Of a stretch of 64,000 bases of DNA, positions 10,095 through 23,190 are shown in pieces. The notes under the pieces were generated by a model, which ran no database searches, had not been told where the DNA came from, and saw nothing but the letters and a program-made list of their open reading frames with translations. Position 1 is the first letter of the stretch; every line of letters starts with the position of its first letter. Location: assembly GCA_910589415.1 (NCBI GenBank), contig OU342631.1, forward strand, positions 5,580,001-5,644,000, written 5' to 3'. The DNA is from Malachius bipustulatus. Lineage: Eukaryota; Arthropoda; Insecta; Coleoptera; Melyridae. A program made the translations under genes and the position numbers.

Positions 10095-13000
10095 TCAATT
10101 AAATTAGAACATACGAGCACGCGTTTATCAGTGAATATACGTGAATCATTTATGCTAGCGCTTGCCGTTAAAGGCTCGGCAGAACATTGTAATTTTTAAC
10201 ATTGCAAAACATTGCGACCGAGAGCAGCATCACACTTGGGTCAACCTGGGGTAATGTGATAATTTCTGTTGACGCTTATACTTGTTTCGTCAGCTTGAAT
10301 ATCCTACACCGTAATCCATACTAATGCCCCCTTAAACATTTCCCTTTCCTCTCGAAACACCCTGTATAGTAACTGATTTTGTTCGTCTTCCCGTCAAATT
10401 GATCTTCTACATGAGGTCCCTTCAAAATTCGACCACTAGTTCTTGTCCCCCTATTTCACGTCACAGTTTTCTAGAAGACTGAAATTTATGAGGCAGTAAT
10501 ATATCCATAAGAAGTATAGTCTGTTATTTGATCTGAGCAAAATCGGTCACGGAATTTCAAAATTTGGATTTTCGTAAAATTGTTATATTTTAAACTCATA
10601 ACATAAGTAATGTCCAAACGAAGCATATTTTTGAATTCATATTCAGCGAAAAAAAAATGCACAAAAATGTTTCAGTTAAATCTTACGGACTTTTTGTCAC
10701 TGAATAAGAATATAAAATAAAAAAATAGGGGTTGTTATTAAAAATTTCAAAGTTACCTTCAAACGATGCACCCCACCGAACAAAACTACTTTTGTTAAAA
10801 ACATTTTTCCACAGAGTGCTTACTTTGAGTTATTTATTTTACTTATTTTCTCTAAATCTGAGGAAATTAGGTTATATCCTAAAGTTCCAAAATTCTAAAA
10901 TTCTTAATCCATAAGCTGACTAAATAGATTATAGAATTGCACAGACTAAAAAAGAGACAGACTAAAATGTACAGGAGAGCAAATATTTTTGCACATATAT
11001 TTTTTCATACCTATTTCTACATGTTACTTCCCTGTTTCTCATTTTCCAATCAACACTGTATAGGTAGATACGTATACATATCCGTAAAGGGTATATTTTT
11101 TTATAAACGATACCTATTGTTTAAAAAAAATATCCAGATTTTGTTAATTTTTGGGATCAAAAATTCTTCAAAATTAATGATGACGTAAGAGAATCAGCGA
11201 ATATAAAAAAAGGAAATATTTATTAGGCGTGTTGGGGTGTTTTACCAAGTGACCAATAAACAAAAATTTATGTCAATTTTTTGGCACAGTTTTCTAAAAA
11301 TATTCAATCACTTTTTGTGATGAAAATAGTTTGGAATAGAAGTAATAAAAGTGCAAAGAAAAATAAATAAAATCTGAGATTTTTGAGGTAAAAATTTAGA
11401 CATCAAACTTAAGAATAGATCGTTGGTTATTTTACATTCAGTTTGGCGATATAAATGAGATACTTCCCTAAACTGACGACCAGACCAATGCACTATGAAT
11501 CATTAGATATTTAAGAAGTCGTAAATTTAATTTTACAAAAGAAAATAAATTAAGCTGATCGGATAATAGTCTCAACGACTATATCAAGGAAGTGTGGGTA
11601 GCTTTATCTTTTTGATTTATTCATGATACAAAAGCTTGGAATAAACATATCAAATGTTAAAATCAGTTCGAAACGTCTAAAGAAAATAAACGTGATCCAG
11701 AAATTGTTTCTTGAATTTTCTATTATAGTATATCCTACCTATTTAAGAAACATACAATGATTTTAGAGAAGTAGGTATACCAGATATCGTTTACGTCTAC
11801 TTATTTGTACTCCTTGGAATACCTATTCTTTGAATTATTATTATTTGAATAACTTCAAAGTTTTCGAGTCATTACTCCAAATCAAAGTCTCCAAAGCAAA
11901 AGTAACCAGCATAAATGGGATTGAGTCACAAAACATGATGCACTCCCGCATTACTTAAGTTTGGAGATGACAAGGCATTATTGTCTCATAAAATATTTAA
12001 GTTAATTACAATAAGTTTCACACACTCTATAAATTTGCTGTGAGAGTTGAGAGACTCTCTGTTCTTTTTTCTAATTGAAGTGGTAATTTATTAATATATT
12101 TAATATTAGTCTTAATTCAATTGTGTGAGTCATCCGTGATGTTTACAGACAACCTATTGAAATGTAACGGAGTTACTCTTTGTCTGCGGCAGTCAATTAA
12201 ATACATGATGTCATAGCAAACCATAGTTGGCATCAGCGGTTAAGTCATAAATGCATACGCATACGAACAAGCGCCATTTAATGATCTTCGTTCCTCATTT
12301 ATATTCATAAGTGATTTAAACATTTTTATTACCTACGAGTAGGTACTTCATCTAATATTTATTAATATAACGACGATTCAAATCAAACTCAAATGTTGTT
12401 TTTGAATTTGAAAATAATAAAAGTCCAATACATATCACAATAATATTCATTGCCTTAATACCTACTCGAAGTAAGTATTTAAAGTGAGTTAATAATGTGT
12501 AATTATAGAACTTAGCGTAAAACAATAATTATACAGCTGGGTACTACATTAATAACTACCTATTCAATAAATGACAACTTGAATTAAGTTAAAATATCTT
12601 GAGAAAATTTAATAAAACATAACATGTCAACCAACCTTGTTAGACGAAATTTTTAATATATCTATAAAATAGGTAAAATTAAGCAGTATGGCTTTGCATA
12701 TCTAAAATAAAAGTTATGGTGCTTGTTCTATTTGAAAATATGAGATTTTGATCATTGTTAAGAAATACAGTAATTTTGAAAACATGCATAATGCATAACA
12801 TTTTATAGGGAAGCATAATATCGGGTGTTCCGGTGCTCATTTAATTTTAGTAACACTTCCTCAGTTGGCGTTGGATAGTGTAGGTCCATGTTGAACTTAA
12901 TTTCGGTAAGTCGAATATTCGAGATATTCAGAACTAGAACTATTGACTAGTCTATTCGACTTTCTATGAATAGCGATACGTAGTCACGGGTACTTACTGT

Positions 13001-13195
13001 CACTGTTATTCGTTTATAGGTGCTTTCAAAATATAACTGATTTTACTGCAAGTTAAAGTCTCAAATCATCGGTATTTCGTCAATAAGTCTAAATAAATCT
13101 TTCAATAGATAGGTATGCGACAAACAGTTTGAAACAGTGTTTCTGGCACACGGATATCCTGAGTAACGACTCCATTTGTCACTTCTCCGTAACTA
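10095..13195. other. Long AT-rich stretch, no gene seen
   Basis: No convincing coding frame, RNA gene or complete repeat was recognised. A lone repeat end (ACACCCTGTATA) occurs at about 10358. Confidence 0.45.
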
Positions 13196-13203
13196 GGTTA
13201 GCC

Positions 13204-14189
13204 TAGAGTCCCTCGATATATAAGAGTCTGGCCATACGCGGTCATCTTTCTGATTGGTTAGTCGCCTCGGCGGCCATTTTTATCCTTTTAGCTCCGACGA
13301 GTGCCATAAGATTAGCATTAGCCGGTCTCGAAAATGACTACTAATTAATTTTTTTCATCGAATTGCATATACCTATAAGGTTATAAATAATGCCTGGTCG
13401 TTGTGCAATTAGTTATTGTTGCAATAGTGAAAAAAAAAATTAAATTACCCTTTAAAATTCAATATAAAATTAAAGAAACTCGCTTTAATCTAATACTTCC
13501 AGATATATTTTATCAAAAGTTAGAAAGAATAATAATGAACATTTTACTGAATCATTTATAAAATAATGAAATGCGAAGTTGAATAGATTTTAGACTGTGG
13601 TTTAGTATTATTGGGATGCTCGAATTACATAGAACCTGTCTAATAAAGAACAAGCCTGACCGCTTCACTTCTAAAAACTATATTTATAACCCTTCAGTAT
13701 ATTACCCTCTAAGATTTTTAGTCCTTGAGTCCAATTATATTGAAATTTATTACTGCAAGCTTTAAAACTTAGGTAGGTACTTATTTACGTAATAAAAACT
13801 CTTTTTTTTAATATCGTATAATATTATATAAAATATCTATTTACATTTTCGTATTGAGGGATATTTATTGTTAATGTTGCTTGGTTAATAAATGAAAAAC
13901 CTCACTTTTGAACTTGACTACATTTAACATTGTTTTGAAGAATACGCAGTAAATCAAGGTAAAACTCGAGGTAAAACAAGAGATAATGTGGAAACGATTT
14001 TACAAGATCCTTTAACATTCCCATAGTCACCATCAAAAAAATCACTGTATAAATAATATGCAAAATAACGCGTATTTTAATTGTTTTAGTGCTAAGCGCC
14101 TATCTCATCAATGCATTTTTTCGGTGAAACAGGATAAACATGGCTGCCGGAGACCGTATGACCAGACTCTTATATATCGAGGGACTCTA
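13204..14189. mobile_element. P-superfamily-like DNA transposon, non-autonomous
   Basis: Terminal inverted repeats of about 28-35 bp start TAGAGTCCCTCGATATATAA and are nearly perfect. The 8-bp sequence GGTTAGCC lies directly outside both ends (13196-13203 and 14190-14197), an exact target-site duplication. Eight-base duplications are the rule for P and hAT transposons. The interior opens with a THAP-like start (13390), favouring P, whose transposases begin with a THAP zinc finger. At 986 bp with a broken frame it cannot encode a full transposase. The clean duplication and well-matched ends suggest a fairly recent insertion. Confidence 0.7.
13390..13556 (+). pseudogene. THAP-like domain start, frameshifted
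   Basis: An ATG inside the P-like element opens MPGRCAISYCCNSEKK, matching the start of THAP domains (M-P-x-C then C-x3-5-C, basic residues after). The frame is lost in a run of ten A residues. With a one-base shift it continues with KLPFK and a basic region, but the later Cys-x2-His pair and the Trp and Pro residues of a THAP domain were not found. This would be the DNA-binding head of a P-type transposase, truncated. It could also be a short chance frame; the element's ends and duplication give it support. Confidence 0.35.
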
Positions 14190-14598
14190 GGTTAGCCCAT
14201 CTCTAGATCCAGCCACGATACACCTACCACGGTATTCTACTATCTGATTCGAGGATATTAGGAGATATACATTCGTGGAGTCGTTCTAACATTTTACTCG
14301 ATAATTACTCGAAAATAGAACTCATTTTTCATGAAACTATTTCCTCTTACAATCAGGTTCAATAAAAAAATCGAGTAAATTTGATAAAACTTGAAAACTA
14401 AACCTCCTCAGGTGTGACGTCATACATGCGCAATAGCATATCGGGTTAGGAGTATCGTGAATCCAGCTCATTGCAAGCAACCTGACGTTACTGACTTTTT
14501 AAAAGTGGTTACAGTCGTTCAATTTTTATTAAAGGATATTAAGTTTATTAGAAAAAGAAAAAATTACCAAAATTTTGTGACAATTGAACCATTCATTA

Positions 14599-15386
14599 TA
14601 CAGGGTGGGGCGCCACTACCTCCTCGGGCTGAACCGTGCGCAATTAAAAAAAAATCGAAACTGTGTTTTATACAGGGTCGTGCCTATTACTTTAAATTAC
14701 TTTGAACAATACAGATTGTCCCAAATGGCTTATCAAAGTTATGTTTTTTTTTAATCAAATGCTCTTATGTTATTGCATTTTTAGATTGTCGGAGAAGAAA
14801 ATATAAGATTGGTTTTTACAGTTGGTTGAAAATCGCAATTTTTGAAGTTCAAAGCCCTGAGCAAAGAAAACGGCTCAAGATAGAGGAAAACCGCTTTTTA
14901 TATTCTATTTCATGACACAGAAACATTTGTACTGTCTCTGTTTCTTTTTTTTTATTCATAGCGATGCGTTGAGGAATCTTAAATTTTTTTCATATTTTTT
15001 ATCACCAATGTATAAACATTTCGTCTTTGGTGCATAAAAAGTTAAAATAGGGACATGTAAGCCGTTTTTCTCTATCTTGAGCCGTTTCAGTTCAACAGGG
15101 CCTTGAACTTCAAAAATTGCCACTTTCACTTGTTTATAAAATAAAAACTTCTCAATTTAAACACCAACTGTAAAAACGAATCTTATTTTGTCTTCTCAGA
15201 CAATCTAAAAATTCAATAACATAGGAGCATTCCATTTAAAAAACATAACTTTGATATGTCACTCTCATATGGGACCACCTGTATAGTCTAAAATTATTTT
15301 ACGTTATAGACCCTGTATAAAACCTGTTTAAATCGCGCACTATACCAGCTACATAGACCGACGCGATAGTGGCGCCGCACCCTGTA
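14599..15386. mobile_element. Palindromic element with CAGGGTG ends, outer layer
   Basis: The left end TACAGGGTGGGGCGCCACTA and the right end TAGTGGCGCCGCACCCTGTA are inverted copies. A second nested pair of ends (TACAGGGTCG near 14671; ACCCTGTATA near 15310) lies inside. The arms are interrupted by another palindromic element (14710-15284). A related single end occurs near 8811. Confidence 0.6.
14710..15284. mobile_element. Palindromic element nested in the previous one
   Basis: The arms 14710-14905 and about 15058-15284 are inverted copies of ~200 bp. Shared blocks include ATCAAAGTTATG next to the ends and a 'CTCTATCTTGAGCCGTTT'-type block toward the centre. The same arm family appears at 18890-19080, inside 21960-22450, at 34290-34830 and at 49020-49275, always with a GACATGTAA(A/G)CCGTTTT block. 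Non-coding. Confidence 0.65.
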
Positions 15387-15429
15387 TTGTTCAAATTAAT
15401 AACATCGATTTACAAAATTATAAAATGGC

Positions 15430-16290
15430 GGAGCCAAAAACTTTTATAGTTGAAAGGTATTTTTCGCAACGGAAATGGAATTCTATGGAACTTGGGTGTA
15501 ATCTGTAGATAACTGCCTATAATTTTCTATAATACTGTTCCAAGAGGAATATCCTGGTGTTGCAGTAGCTCTCTAGAATTTTAGAGAATCCCTTATATCT
15601 TGCAAATTGTCGAGAGACAAGAAATGTCGTCAAAATAGTCTAAGTGGTAGGTTAAAGCGACGTACTTACTAGGAAAGGTGGCAATATTGCTCGCATATAT
15701 TATGCAAAATTATTCTCACGGAAAGGAGTTTGTCACCTAGCTCAGCAAATTGATGTTTCTGTAGAATTGGTATTTAGAAATATTATTAAGAGGTCAGTTT
15801 TTTGTCGATGGTTTTCCCAAAATTTACAACATAATAAAGAAGTTTTCAGCATGACTTTTTTCGTTAAGAAGAATAGTCACAAAGTGTCAATTCTTAAAAT
15901 TACATATCATGGTTTGCTGCGTAAATGCTGTGCGTTTACAGGGGAGAAATTCTTCAGCCGTTTATGTACCAGCTGCATGACGACGAACTGGTCGGGAGAG
16001 ATTTTCAGCAGGACGGTGCACGATCCCATTGCCATACAGAAAAGCTCAATTTTACTGAGGGAGCATACAGTCATAAGATGGTAATCCAGATTCTGCTACT
16101 CCGGACCATGTAACTTTTTTTGCCTACCATTTTTGCTGTCTGGGCTGACTACAAAATCCTTCTCCAAAAACCCTATAGGTACAATTACTCAAGGTCAGAA
16201 CACCATTCCGGACATTCCTGAAAAATCATACAAAATGTTTGGAGACGGATTCTTATAGGGATACTCCTGACTCAAAATCTTCAGGTCCAA
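15430..16290 (+). pseudogene. mariner-like (IS630 family) transposase relic
   Basis: Several frames on the plus strand together give a decayed DD[E/D] transposase. An upstream part resembles the helix-turn-helix linker (RKGVCHLAQQIDVSVELVF, like 'S-RRLA-EIGVS-STV-RIL'). The central part reads YRGEILQPFMYQLHDDELVG then FQQDGARSHCH, the hallmark catalytic block of mariner-type transposases (FQQDGA-PH, with the second catalytic Asp). A final part (DIPEKSYKMFGDGF) resembles the C-terminal 'IP-E---K----F--R'. Multiple frameshifts and stops show it is dead. Terminal inverted repeats were not identified. Confidence 0.7.
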
Positions 16291-16299
16291 AATAAACTG

Positions 16300-18310
16300 C
16301 TCAACAAATGAAACGTTATATGACCAAATTTGCCCTAACTTTGGCACTGATAAAATTTGGATTGTTTCGAGCAATTCAATTTTTATTTCGAGGGTTCACT
16401 AGTTCAATCCCTTGTTTATCAGTCCGTATGTTTGCAAGAACTCGGTACTTCACACAAAGTTTATATAGGGTGGAAAATAAAACAGTTCAAAATCTCAGAA
16501 AGTTCGGCTTGCTCCCATTTGATCAAAGATTTTTCTTTCGTAATCTCAACACAAAGATCATGAAGATGGACCTCATATCTCGAAACGGTTTTCGTATTTT
16601 CCGATTATTTATTTTATTTACAGGGTGATATCAAAAAAACTACTTTTTGGTGTGGCAATGATAACTTTGTTATCCGTGACCCGATTTTCAAAATGTATGA
16701 CTCATTTTAAAGCTTAAGCTTCAAACAAGAACACGCAAGATTGATAATGGACTAAGGACAAAAATTGAAAAAACAGGGTTGTATTAAAACTAACCCAAAT
16801 CTGAATGGCTTCCGAAATCTGGTATTAAGGAAAATTTCAAATAAAGTTAATTTGCCTTCAAACGAACCATTCATTCTGAATACTTCAAGATGTTCTTCGC
16901 TTGCATGAGTTAAGAATTGTTGACGTAAGAATAAAATTACAACTTCGTGTTTTCGAATGAGGTAGCCGCTTTGTTATTATTATATGTATAGGCTTATGGT
17001 TTATCATATGGATGTCACTATTATTGATTGTTGTTTGACAGCTGATAAAACTGTTTTATAGCTAAGTTGTGAATACGATAACTGACATTTCTCAGAATCC
17101 ACGCGTGCGCAGTCGGTACTCGATACTAGAAGTTGTTCCAAGAAGTAAAATAAATAAAAAATATTTTGTTTAAATTTGTATAAAAGAGTAGAAAAAGCAT
17201 AGTAGTACATTCGTGATTATGGCCATTATTCACTTGATGATGATGACAATGCCACTCGTAATATAATACTACTATTGTCAACGTTTTGTTTAAATCCCGA
17301 AACAGTTTATTCTTATTTATAAAAAAAGCCATGTAGGTATTAACATAAAAATTAATTTTTCATCAGAAGACATTTTTAGAACCTCAGTCCAATATGCTGG
17401 ACACAGTCAGGAAGTTTTTTGCGACTATTTGAAAAATTTTGCGATGAGCACAATGATATAAATAAAACTCAATTCAGGCACTATTTTAAGCTAAGGAAAA
17501 CTTAGAAACAAATTGATATAATAATAAATTATTATATCAATTAATTTCAGACAACGTTATTGTTTTTTAAGGAAAACTTATTTTTTCCTGGTAATAAAGT
17601 GTCATTCTTTACGTTTCTACATTTATGTGTATTTATATCTACATCAAAACATCCTGTGTCTTGTCAGCGGTTAGCAATGGACCAGTAGTGTGGTTTGTAG
17701 AGGAAAATCGATTTCTGATGAAAAGTGAAGGTTGCTAAGTATTTAGAAAAATATGATTACGTCACAGCTCTAGAATATGTCTGATAATTTTTATGTCGAT
17801 ACAGGCCTTTTTTATATAAAGTTATTCTGTTTCCGGACTAAAAAAAAATAACCGGTAAATAGAAAAGTTATGAATATTGTACGGAAGTTTAACCCTACCG
17901 TATTAGATCATACGTAAGAGTATTAGCAACGGGTTTTGATCTCTGTACGCCAATATTCTGCATTAATAGGTACTTCAACATGAATATAGTCCAGGCTTAA
18001 TCGATTTTTATAATTATTATTATATCCTTCCTGGATTTATTTTACAGATCTAGGTAGGTACTCTTTATTGAAGAGAACCGTACGGTATAATTTAAATGAA
18101 GTACTCGTTAGCGATGTTTTTTCTTTAAATCTAAGTTCATGTTTGCACACAAATTGACTTCACGTACCTTTATGAGTGTGAATAGCGATGATGTTGAGCT
18201 TTAGATGTCGTTTTTGATGTTGACTTTTTATTAAATTAAATACCGATCAGCTTACGCGTGTTTAAGAAAACTGAGTAAATTATAGTTAAGATAGGTTTGT
18301 ATTTAGGTCA
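16300..18310. other. No recognisable gene
   Basis: AT-rich. Loose repeat ends (TATAGGGTGG at about 16466, TTTACAGGGTGAT at about 16617) are present without clear partners. The frames at 16308-16628 have no family signature. Confidence 0.4.
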
Positions 18311-18314
18311 GTTA

Positions 18315-18468
18315 GGCCCGTATTCATCAATATATTTATATATTGATATATAATTTATTTTATAATATATTTATTTATATAATTATATAATTATATAATT
18401 TATTTATATAATATAATATTTCAATATATAACCCCAGAGTTATATTTTGAAGTTTGATGAATACGGAC
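18315..18468. mobile_element. Small MITE, GGCCCGTATTCA ends
   Basis: The left end GGCCCGTATTCATCAA and the right end TTGATGAATACGGAC are inverted copies flanking a low-complexity AT-rich core (TATATTTATA repeats). The same end family bounds the element at 23037-23190. A TTA/TAA flank is compatible with a short TA-type target duplication. Confidence 0.6.
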
Positions 18469-18889
18469 ATTAAATGTATATAATTTTGAGACATGAGAGA
18501 GCCATCTCTTACATTAGTTCCGTTTAAGATTCTGGAAGCCTTATTATACGAGTAGTTTAGGATGTTAGAGGATTACTATTTACATACCTACGATACGATT
18601 GCATTATCTCTGAAATTTATAATTTCAAAATTTCACATAAAAAGATTTGTAGACTAAAGTTATGATCGAAGTTAGTCAAACACCATACTAAAATTAAAAT
18701 AAATAGGTATTCAAAAATACATCATATTTTTGTAGTGTAAGAAGAAAACTTTGAAACTAGGCAAGTGCATAGCAGTAGTATCCCACATGAATAGTTAAGA
18801 TTATTTAATTTCATTAGTTAATTAAGACATAGTTAGTCAATATTTAATAATAGTTAAGAAAAAAGAAATAAATATAAACCGTTTTCAAA

Positions 18890-19080
18890 TATCTCGAATC
18901 GTTATCGTGGTACAGTTTTTTTACCAATTCCTTTGTAATTGGAAAAACTCAATTTTCACTTGTCTATAATAACTCAAAAACTACTCAATACTCAATGTAA
19001 ACTTCAGCTGTAAAAACCACCTGTAGGTCTTTGATTTTCTCAGACTATTCAAAAATATATGAAAATATTCAGGATGTTCC
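18890..19080. repeat. Single arm of the GACATGTAAACCG palindrome family
   Basis: Matches one arm of the elements at 14710-15284 and 21960-22450: AACTCAATTTTCACTTGTCT, a 'CTGTAAAAACCA' block, then a terminal 'GTTCCCGTTAAAAATAACGAAG' region. No matching second arm, so it is a half element. Confidence 0.45.
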
Positions 19081-19270
19081 CGTTAAAAATAACGAAGTAT
19101 GTAGCTGTAAACTTCCGGCATTTACAGAAGTGCGGCTATTTTGAAAACATTTCCATCAAATTTCTCGTGATTACCTACTTATGTAATTTTTTTTCTACGC
19201 AGGCTCTAAGGCCAATAATACTTCCTAGAGATATAGCCGCTCCGTACCCTTTACTGATAACCCTGCTGTA

Positions 19271-19947
19271 TACAGGCTGTCCCAGAATAATTGTTCATAA
19301 TTTCCAGGCATGATGGGGGATAAAAAACAATTGTTTTTTTTTCTACATATAAACATGGTGTCGTAAAATGTCTGGTTTTCAAGATATGTATAGGGTATTA
19401 AAGTTAAAAAAAATTGACAAAAAAAGGTCGCCAGTGACTTGCTTAACAAATTTGTCATTTTTTTTTTGTTAAACAGTTAAAAATACAACTTTTTTCTGTC
19501 TTCATATTTTTTCGTATTTTACTTTGTTTTCGAGAAAAAAAATACAAGCCACTTCAAAGCATGTTGAAAATTGATTTTAATTTTAATGATTATATTTTAT
19601 AAATTTTTCGACCGGCATTGGGCGACTTTAATTTTTTTCTCGAATAGGCATTAGAATACGAAATTATCAGCAAAACGATTGTATTTTTAGTTGCTTAACC
19701 AGAGTAAAAATATATCATCTAGTTAATGCCAACTTTGCGTTTTATCACAACGAACAACACTGCCAAATTTTATTAAAATAGACAAAAGGATTTTTGACAT
19801 ATTGATAATTTTTTTTTACTTTAACACCATGTATCTTGAAATCCAGAGACTTTCGAACACATGTTTATAGAAAAAAAAATGGTTTTGAATTTTGATACCC
19901 CCCTATCAAGCCTGGAAATTTTGAACAGTTATTCTGGGACACCTGTA
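19271..19947. mobile_element. Palindromic element, TACAGGNTGTCCCAGAATAA ends
   Basis: The left end TACAGGCTGTCCCAGAATAA and the right end TTATTCTGGGACACCTGTA are inverted copies. Inversion continues inward for about 130 bp (CATGGTGT.../...ACACCATG and AACATG-type blocks). The interior is AT-rich and non-coding. TA at both ends. Confidence 0.7.
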
Positions 19948-19949
19948 AA

Positions 19950-21310
19950 AATATTGTAGGAATAAGAAAATGTTCAATAAAAATTAGGTCACCTAAAAAT
20001 TGTCAACATACCTGTATCGGTTAAATTATTTTTCTGCTATCAAAAAAATTGGAAAAAAATTTGGAAAAAATTTTGAAATATTCGTTCCAACTAAATACCG
20101 CCTAAAAAGTCATGTTTCTTACATTTCTTAGAATTATTTTCAACTCAAGTAGCAAACTATAACCGAGTGTTAGTTCTCTATTAAAGGAAGTTAGATAAGA
20201 TAAAATTCATATACAGACAGACGGTTAATGACCTTGCGACCAGATGATCCTCATTTGTGTCTTAATTATTACGAAACATAATGTGTACAAAATTACATAA
20301 CACACTGACCTAATTTTTTAGATTTTTTATTTTTGACATAACGATATGGTAAACATTGAGTAGCTACACCACTTAGGAGGACCATACCATAACAACAATC
20401 TAATACCATTTCTTTATTCTTCATCTGTTTATAAAAACGATAACAAAAAGTCTCAAGTGAATCACAATTGTTTAATTATATCCACTTCAGAGTGTGCTAT
20501 CAGAAACAACGAATTCTACATTTCACCCAGTCCTTCACTATTAAAAGTGCATTGCTATCTAAATACCTGTGGGAGTAACTAAACATTTCTATTTCTACGA
20601 ACATCATTAAATAAATATAGACCGTTTTAGATTGCCGAACTGAGCTTGATTCTCATGGCGAACGATGAAGAACTAATGGACTGAAATTAGGTAAATAAGT
20701 CAGTCCGGTATCGAAAAGCATTATGACATTATGTCTGGATGTCCATGTGACAAATCTATTGTTATATTATTTGATAAATCTTACACGTATCACGTATATT
20801 ACAATGAGTTAAAGTGCACAAAGTTTGCTGACCGGTACCGGCTTCAGAAGTCTATAAAGAACTTAGTTGAGGAAGTATAAAAAGTAGACCAAATTTTCAC
20901 AAGACGGAAAAAATATCAATCTAGTATAAGATCACATTTCTTCAATTACACAGCCTGGAAGCAAGTCTAAAGAACCAAAAAAAAAAGAAGTTATGGATTG
21001 TTCACCTAACAGGGTGTAGTAAAAAATTTAATAAAATAAAAAAAATTAAAAAAATAAATAAAAAATAAATAAATTATACATTAAATCAACAAAATCAATC
21101 GCTTCGCATTTTTTAGACATAAACATCTGCACATTGTCATACTGAAAACTTTTCATACCCGAACATTGTATTTTATAAAAAATTCCCAACAATGCATGAT
21201 TTATTTTCGAGTTTCAGACTTAAAACTCTTAAAATTTAAAAAGTTACGGCAAATTGAGAATAATGTATACCGTCATAAAAAATTAAACATTTTTCAAAGC
21301 ACCTTGGGCA
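19950..21310. other. No recognisable gene
   Basis: AT-rich with A/T homopolymer tracts (21010-21080). A lone ACAGGGTG end occurs at about 21009. No coding signal. Confidence 0.4.
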
Positions 21311-21477
21311 AAATATGGATGTATCTTTAATATTTCGAAAAATTTTAAAGCGAGATTCTTTGGTTAAGCATTAGCAAAAAAATCCCATGAGCGTGTGTCC
21401 GGAAATGCATTGTTTTTGAGAACAGTGGTTTTTGACTATCTAGGGAACCGTTCATGATACAGAACTCAGCTTTTGTA

Positions 21478-21755
21478 TGGCTTGTCCAGTGAGTGTTGTC
21501 CGGTGAGATGCCACACTGATCCTGACTATTAACGATTTGATTTTTTATGTTTTAATTCGTACTAATTCTAATTATTATAATTGTACGAATCAAATCAATT
21601 ATTGTAATATAATATTTATATTATATTATTAATAAATATTATAATTTTAATATAAATCAATTATTATAACTGTACGAATTAAAACATAAAAATCAAATCG
21701 TTTATAGTCAGGATCAGTGTAAAATCTCATCGGACAACACTCACTGGACAAGCCA
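21478..21755. mobile_element. 278-bp hairpin element, nearly identical arms
   Basis: Terminal inverted repeats of about 110 bp begin TGGCTTGTCCAGTGAGTGTT and match at roughly 95%. A TA duplication flanks it (21476-21477 and 21756-21757). The loop is pure AT-rich sequence. The strong arm identity indicates a young insertion into the foldback element around it. Confidence 0.75.
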
Positions 21756-21775
21756 TACATACCTTATCGTTAATA

Positions 21776-22628
21776 TACAGAGTAAGTCATTGATATGGGA
21801 AAGCTCGATTGCACCTACACCATTAAAGATATCGAAATGAACCAAAAAGTGCTGTAAATGGGAGGGTAAAGTGCAGTTTGTAAAATTATTTTCAGATACA
21901 CAGGATGGCCCAATATCGCTGTACGCCATACAACTTTGTAATTTTAAATAGGACACCCTCTATATTATTACATCTTCAGATTATTTGAGAAAAGTCAAAA
22001 AGAATGGTTTGTAAAGTTGAAGTTTGTAATGAGCGATTTATGATTTATAAACAAATGAAAATCGCGATTTTCCATTTTCAAAGCAGCTTATATTGAAAAC
22101 GGCTCGAGATATGGAAAAACGGTTTACATGTTCCTATCTTAACTTTTCAAGCGGTATCCTATTGGATGGATGAAATTTTTATACAGAGTGGTAAAAAATT
22201 TGATTATTTTCATCACCCGGTATAAAAATTTCAGCTACATGATAGGATACCAAATTAAAAATTAAGATAGGGACATGTAAACCGTTTTTCCATATCTCGA
22301 GCCGTTTTCAATATAAGCTGCTTTGAAAATAAAAAATCGCGATTTTCATTTGTTTATAACTCATAAGTTGCTCATTACAAACTTCAACTTTACAAACCAT
22401 TCTTTTTGACTTTTCTCAAATAATCTGAAGATGTAATAATATAGAGGGTGTCCTATTTAAAATAACAAAGTTGTATGGCGTACAGCGATATTGGGCCATC
22501 CTGTGTATCTGAAAATAATTTTACAAACTGCACTTTACCCTCCCATTTACAGCACTTTTTGGCTCATTTCGATATCTTTAATGGTGTAAGTGAAATCGAG
22601 CTTTCCCATATCAATGACTTACCCTGTA
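21776..22628. mobile_element. 853-bp near-perfect palindrome, arms ~400 bp
   Basis: Starts TACAGAGTAAGTCATTGATA and ends with the inverse, ...GACTTACCCTGTA. The arms match almost throughout and are separated by only a few tens of bases near 22200. Each arm contains the terminal block TAGAGGGTGTCC (or inverse), suggesting that an older CAGGGTG-type element is embedded symmetrically in both. No coding capacity. RNA across it would form a very long hairpin. Confidence 0.8.
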
Positions 22629-23036
22629 TTAGCAAATTGTTTAATGAATAATTCAGTTTTTTTTCAACTGTCAGTGGAGAAGATTTAAGGGTTGCTAGAG
22701 GTTTCCTTGCCCCTTATATCTACGACACTGTGCAAATTGGCATCTTAGAAGCGTATTTTAAGCCACCAATGCTTTTGCACAAAAAACGTATTCTTCATCA
22801 AAAGTGCTAACGTGAACCGTTTTCGAAAAAAAACCGGCCCGGATGATTCAAAACATCCAGAAATCGCTCAATTCTGAAATCTCCGCCAAATGGCACTCGA
22901 AAAAAACTGAATTGATATTAAAAAGGTACCTAACATCAATGATATGACATGTAGAAAAGCTGAGCTATGTATCTCAAACGGTTCCCGAGATATCTTTAAA
23001 AAAAACTTTAAAATTATATTTTTTGACACCCTATAT

Positions 23037-23190
23037 GGCCCGTATTCACAAAGCATTTCTGTCCTGTAATATATCGAAAATAATTAAATAAATGGGATGG
23101 AGATATGCATACAGTTTTTATGCGTTAGAGTGAGATGGGTATAATTGATTACGTAATTATTTAGGTAATTATCCTTTGTGAATACGGGCG
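23037..23190. mobile_element. Small MITE, GGCCCGTATTCAC ends
   Basis: Ends GGCCCGTATTCACAAAG and CTTTGTGAATACGGGC. It splits the string GACACCCTATA|TCTCC of the surrounding foldback element with a TATA-like duplication, and related uninterrupted copies (near 54514) show the empty site. Same end family as 18315-18468. Confidence 0.7.

Noticed and set aside
18340..18440. Very AT-rich tract that could be an origin or scaffold attachment site
   Set aside because: It is the low-complexity core of a small MITE; nothing else supports a function.
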